A stretch of 64,000 nucleotides of DNA from Mesorhizobium sp. Its GTDB lineage: Bacteria; Pseudomonadota; Alphaproteobacteria; Rhizobiales; Rhizobiaceae. Positions 63,598 to 64,000 of this stretch are shown here, one piece after another. The notes below the pieces were generated by a model that saw only the letters and a program-made list of their open reading frames with translations, was not told where the DNA came from and did not search any database. Position numbers and translations under genes: made by a program. Each line of letters starts with the position of its first letter. Position 1 is the first letter of the stretch. The stretch spans positions 1-64,000 of the forward strand of contig SAQL01000032.1 of NCBI GenBank assembly GCA_004020645.1, written 5' to 3'.

Positions 63598-64000
63598 TTA
63601 CTGCCAACTACGGTTCGGGGTCGGCTTGCGCCGGATCGTGCGATAGCCAAGGAGAGCGATAGCCGTTTGCAGTAGAGCCAACCCCGCAATCAACAGCGTC
63701 AGCGTGTCGTATCCCAGCTGGACTGAGACGAGCCCGGCGGCGAAGGGGAAGAAATACAGGCCAAGAAAATAGGAAAGGCTGAAGACGATCTGCACCAAAG
63801 TCCGGGACTGCGGCGCAGTCACGCGGACGGCTTCTGCCTGCATCAGGGGATAGGAAAGCCCATAAGTTATGCCGGTCGCCAGCGATGCCATTGCGTAAAT
63901 GACGGGGTGGCCCGGGGAGCAGTGAAAGCCGAGAAGCGAAACGACCATCCCGCCCAGGAGTAACGGCAAGGTGCGGTCGGCCGCACTGCGGGTTACGCGC
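63598..64000 (-). CDS. MFS transporter, partial (C-terminal part)
   Basis: The frame is open to the window edge and encodes the last about 133 residues. It has about four hydrophobic segments (LPLLLGGMVVSLLGF, VIYAMASLATGITYGLSY, FSLSYFLGLYFFPFAAGLV, LTLLIAGLALLQTAIALLGY) and a basic tail (RRKPTPNRSW). The pattern is that of a major facilitator permease. It is 18 bp upstream of the saccharopine-dehydrogenase-like gene in the same direction. It is probably the exporter or self-resistance pump of the cluster. Confidence 0.7.
   Translation of the reverse strand, partial: RVTRSAADRTLPLLLGGMVVSLLGFHCSPGHPVIYAMASLATGITYGLSYPLMQAEAVRVTAPQSRTLVQIVFSLSYFLGLYFFPFAAGLVSVQLGYDTLTLLIAGLALLQTAIALLGYRTIRRKPTPNRSWQ

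Noticed and set aside
1..64000. CRISPR array, tRNA or rRNA genes
   Set aside because: No regularly spaced short repeats and no cloverleaf or rRNA-like stretch were seen on reading; direct repeats found occur only in pairs.

Overview
The window is GC-rich alphaproteobacterial DNA, almost certainly from the Rhizobiales. It carries families largely confined to that order: DUF736, DUF1173, DUF3085, DUF1419, DUF982, DUF2285-like, RHE_PE00001, pRiA4b ORF-3-like and MucR. It also has an alphaproteobacterial-type SOS box (GTTC-N7-GTTC). The mix of partition genes, antirestriction, toxin-antitoxin, defence genes and insertion-sequence debris points to a large plasmid, chromid or integrative element rather than conserved chromosome. 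No rRNA, tRNA, CRISPR array, replication initiator or relaxase was seen. Layout: (1) 1-21 kb is a plasmid-type backbone. It has a ParA-like ATPase with a ribbon-helix-helix partner behind duplicated upstream repeats, DUF736, a SLOG protein, an Xre/RES toxin-antitoxin pair, a Toprim protein, a very large methylase/helicase, DUF1173, DUF3085, DUF1419, a 709-residue ParB-like protein and an ArdC-like antirestriction protein. Many of these genes are followed by GC hairpins, and two share a folded 5' leader. (2) 21-29 kb is sparse, with small rhizobial genes (DUF2285-like, two DUF982, DUF309, MucR, a cold-shock protein) and gene remnants. (3) 29-40 kb is one leftward operon for organosulfur use: FMN reductase, SfnG, a Liv-type ABC transporter, SfnB, SsuD and an FAD/NAD(P) protein. 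(4) 40-47.5 kb is the SOS mutasome imuA-imuB-dnaE2 with a LigD-type DNA ligase and a dead SRAP gene. (5) 47.8-57.6 kb looks like a defence island: a COG2958-like protein, an RHH-controlled restriction-modification locus with two methyltransferases, a convergent nuclease-like gene, and an unrecognised two-gene module. (6) 57.6-59 kb is a junction of two truncated genes, an RHE_PE00001 protein and an IS6-family transposase. (7) 59.2-64 kb is the most interesting part. It is a leftward operon of an MFS transporter, a saccharopine-dehydrogenase-like protein, an L-lysine/L-ornithine N-monooxygenase and a cupin-MetRS fusion. The last two families together form the known machinery that makes N-N bonds (hydrazines) in actinobacterial natural products, so this may be an undescribed hydrazine pathway in a rhizobial replicon. 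Several genes (helicase, DUF1419, SfnB, N-monooxygenase, RHE_PE00001 protein, transposase) need exactly one extra base, or a net change of that kind, to restore the frame, usually beside a GG or CC run. This pattern suggests indel errors in the sequence as much as real decay.
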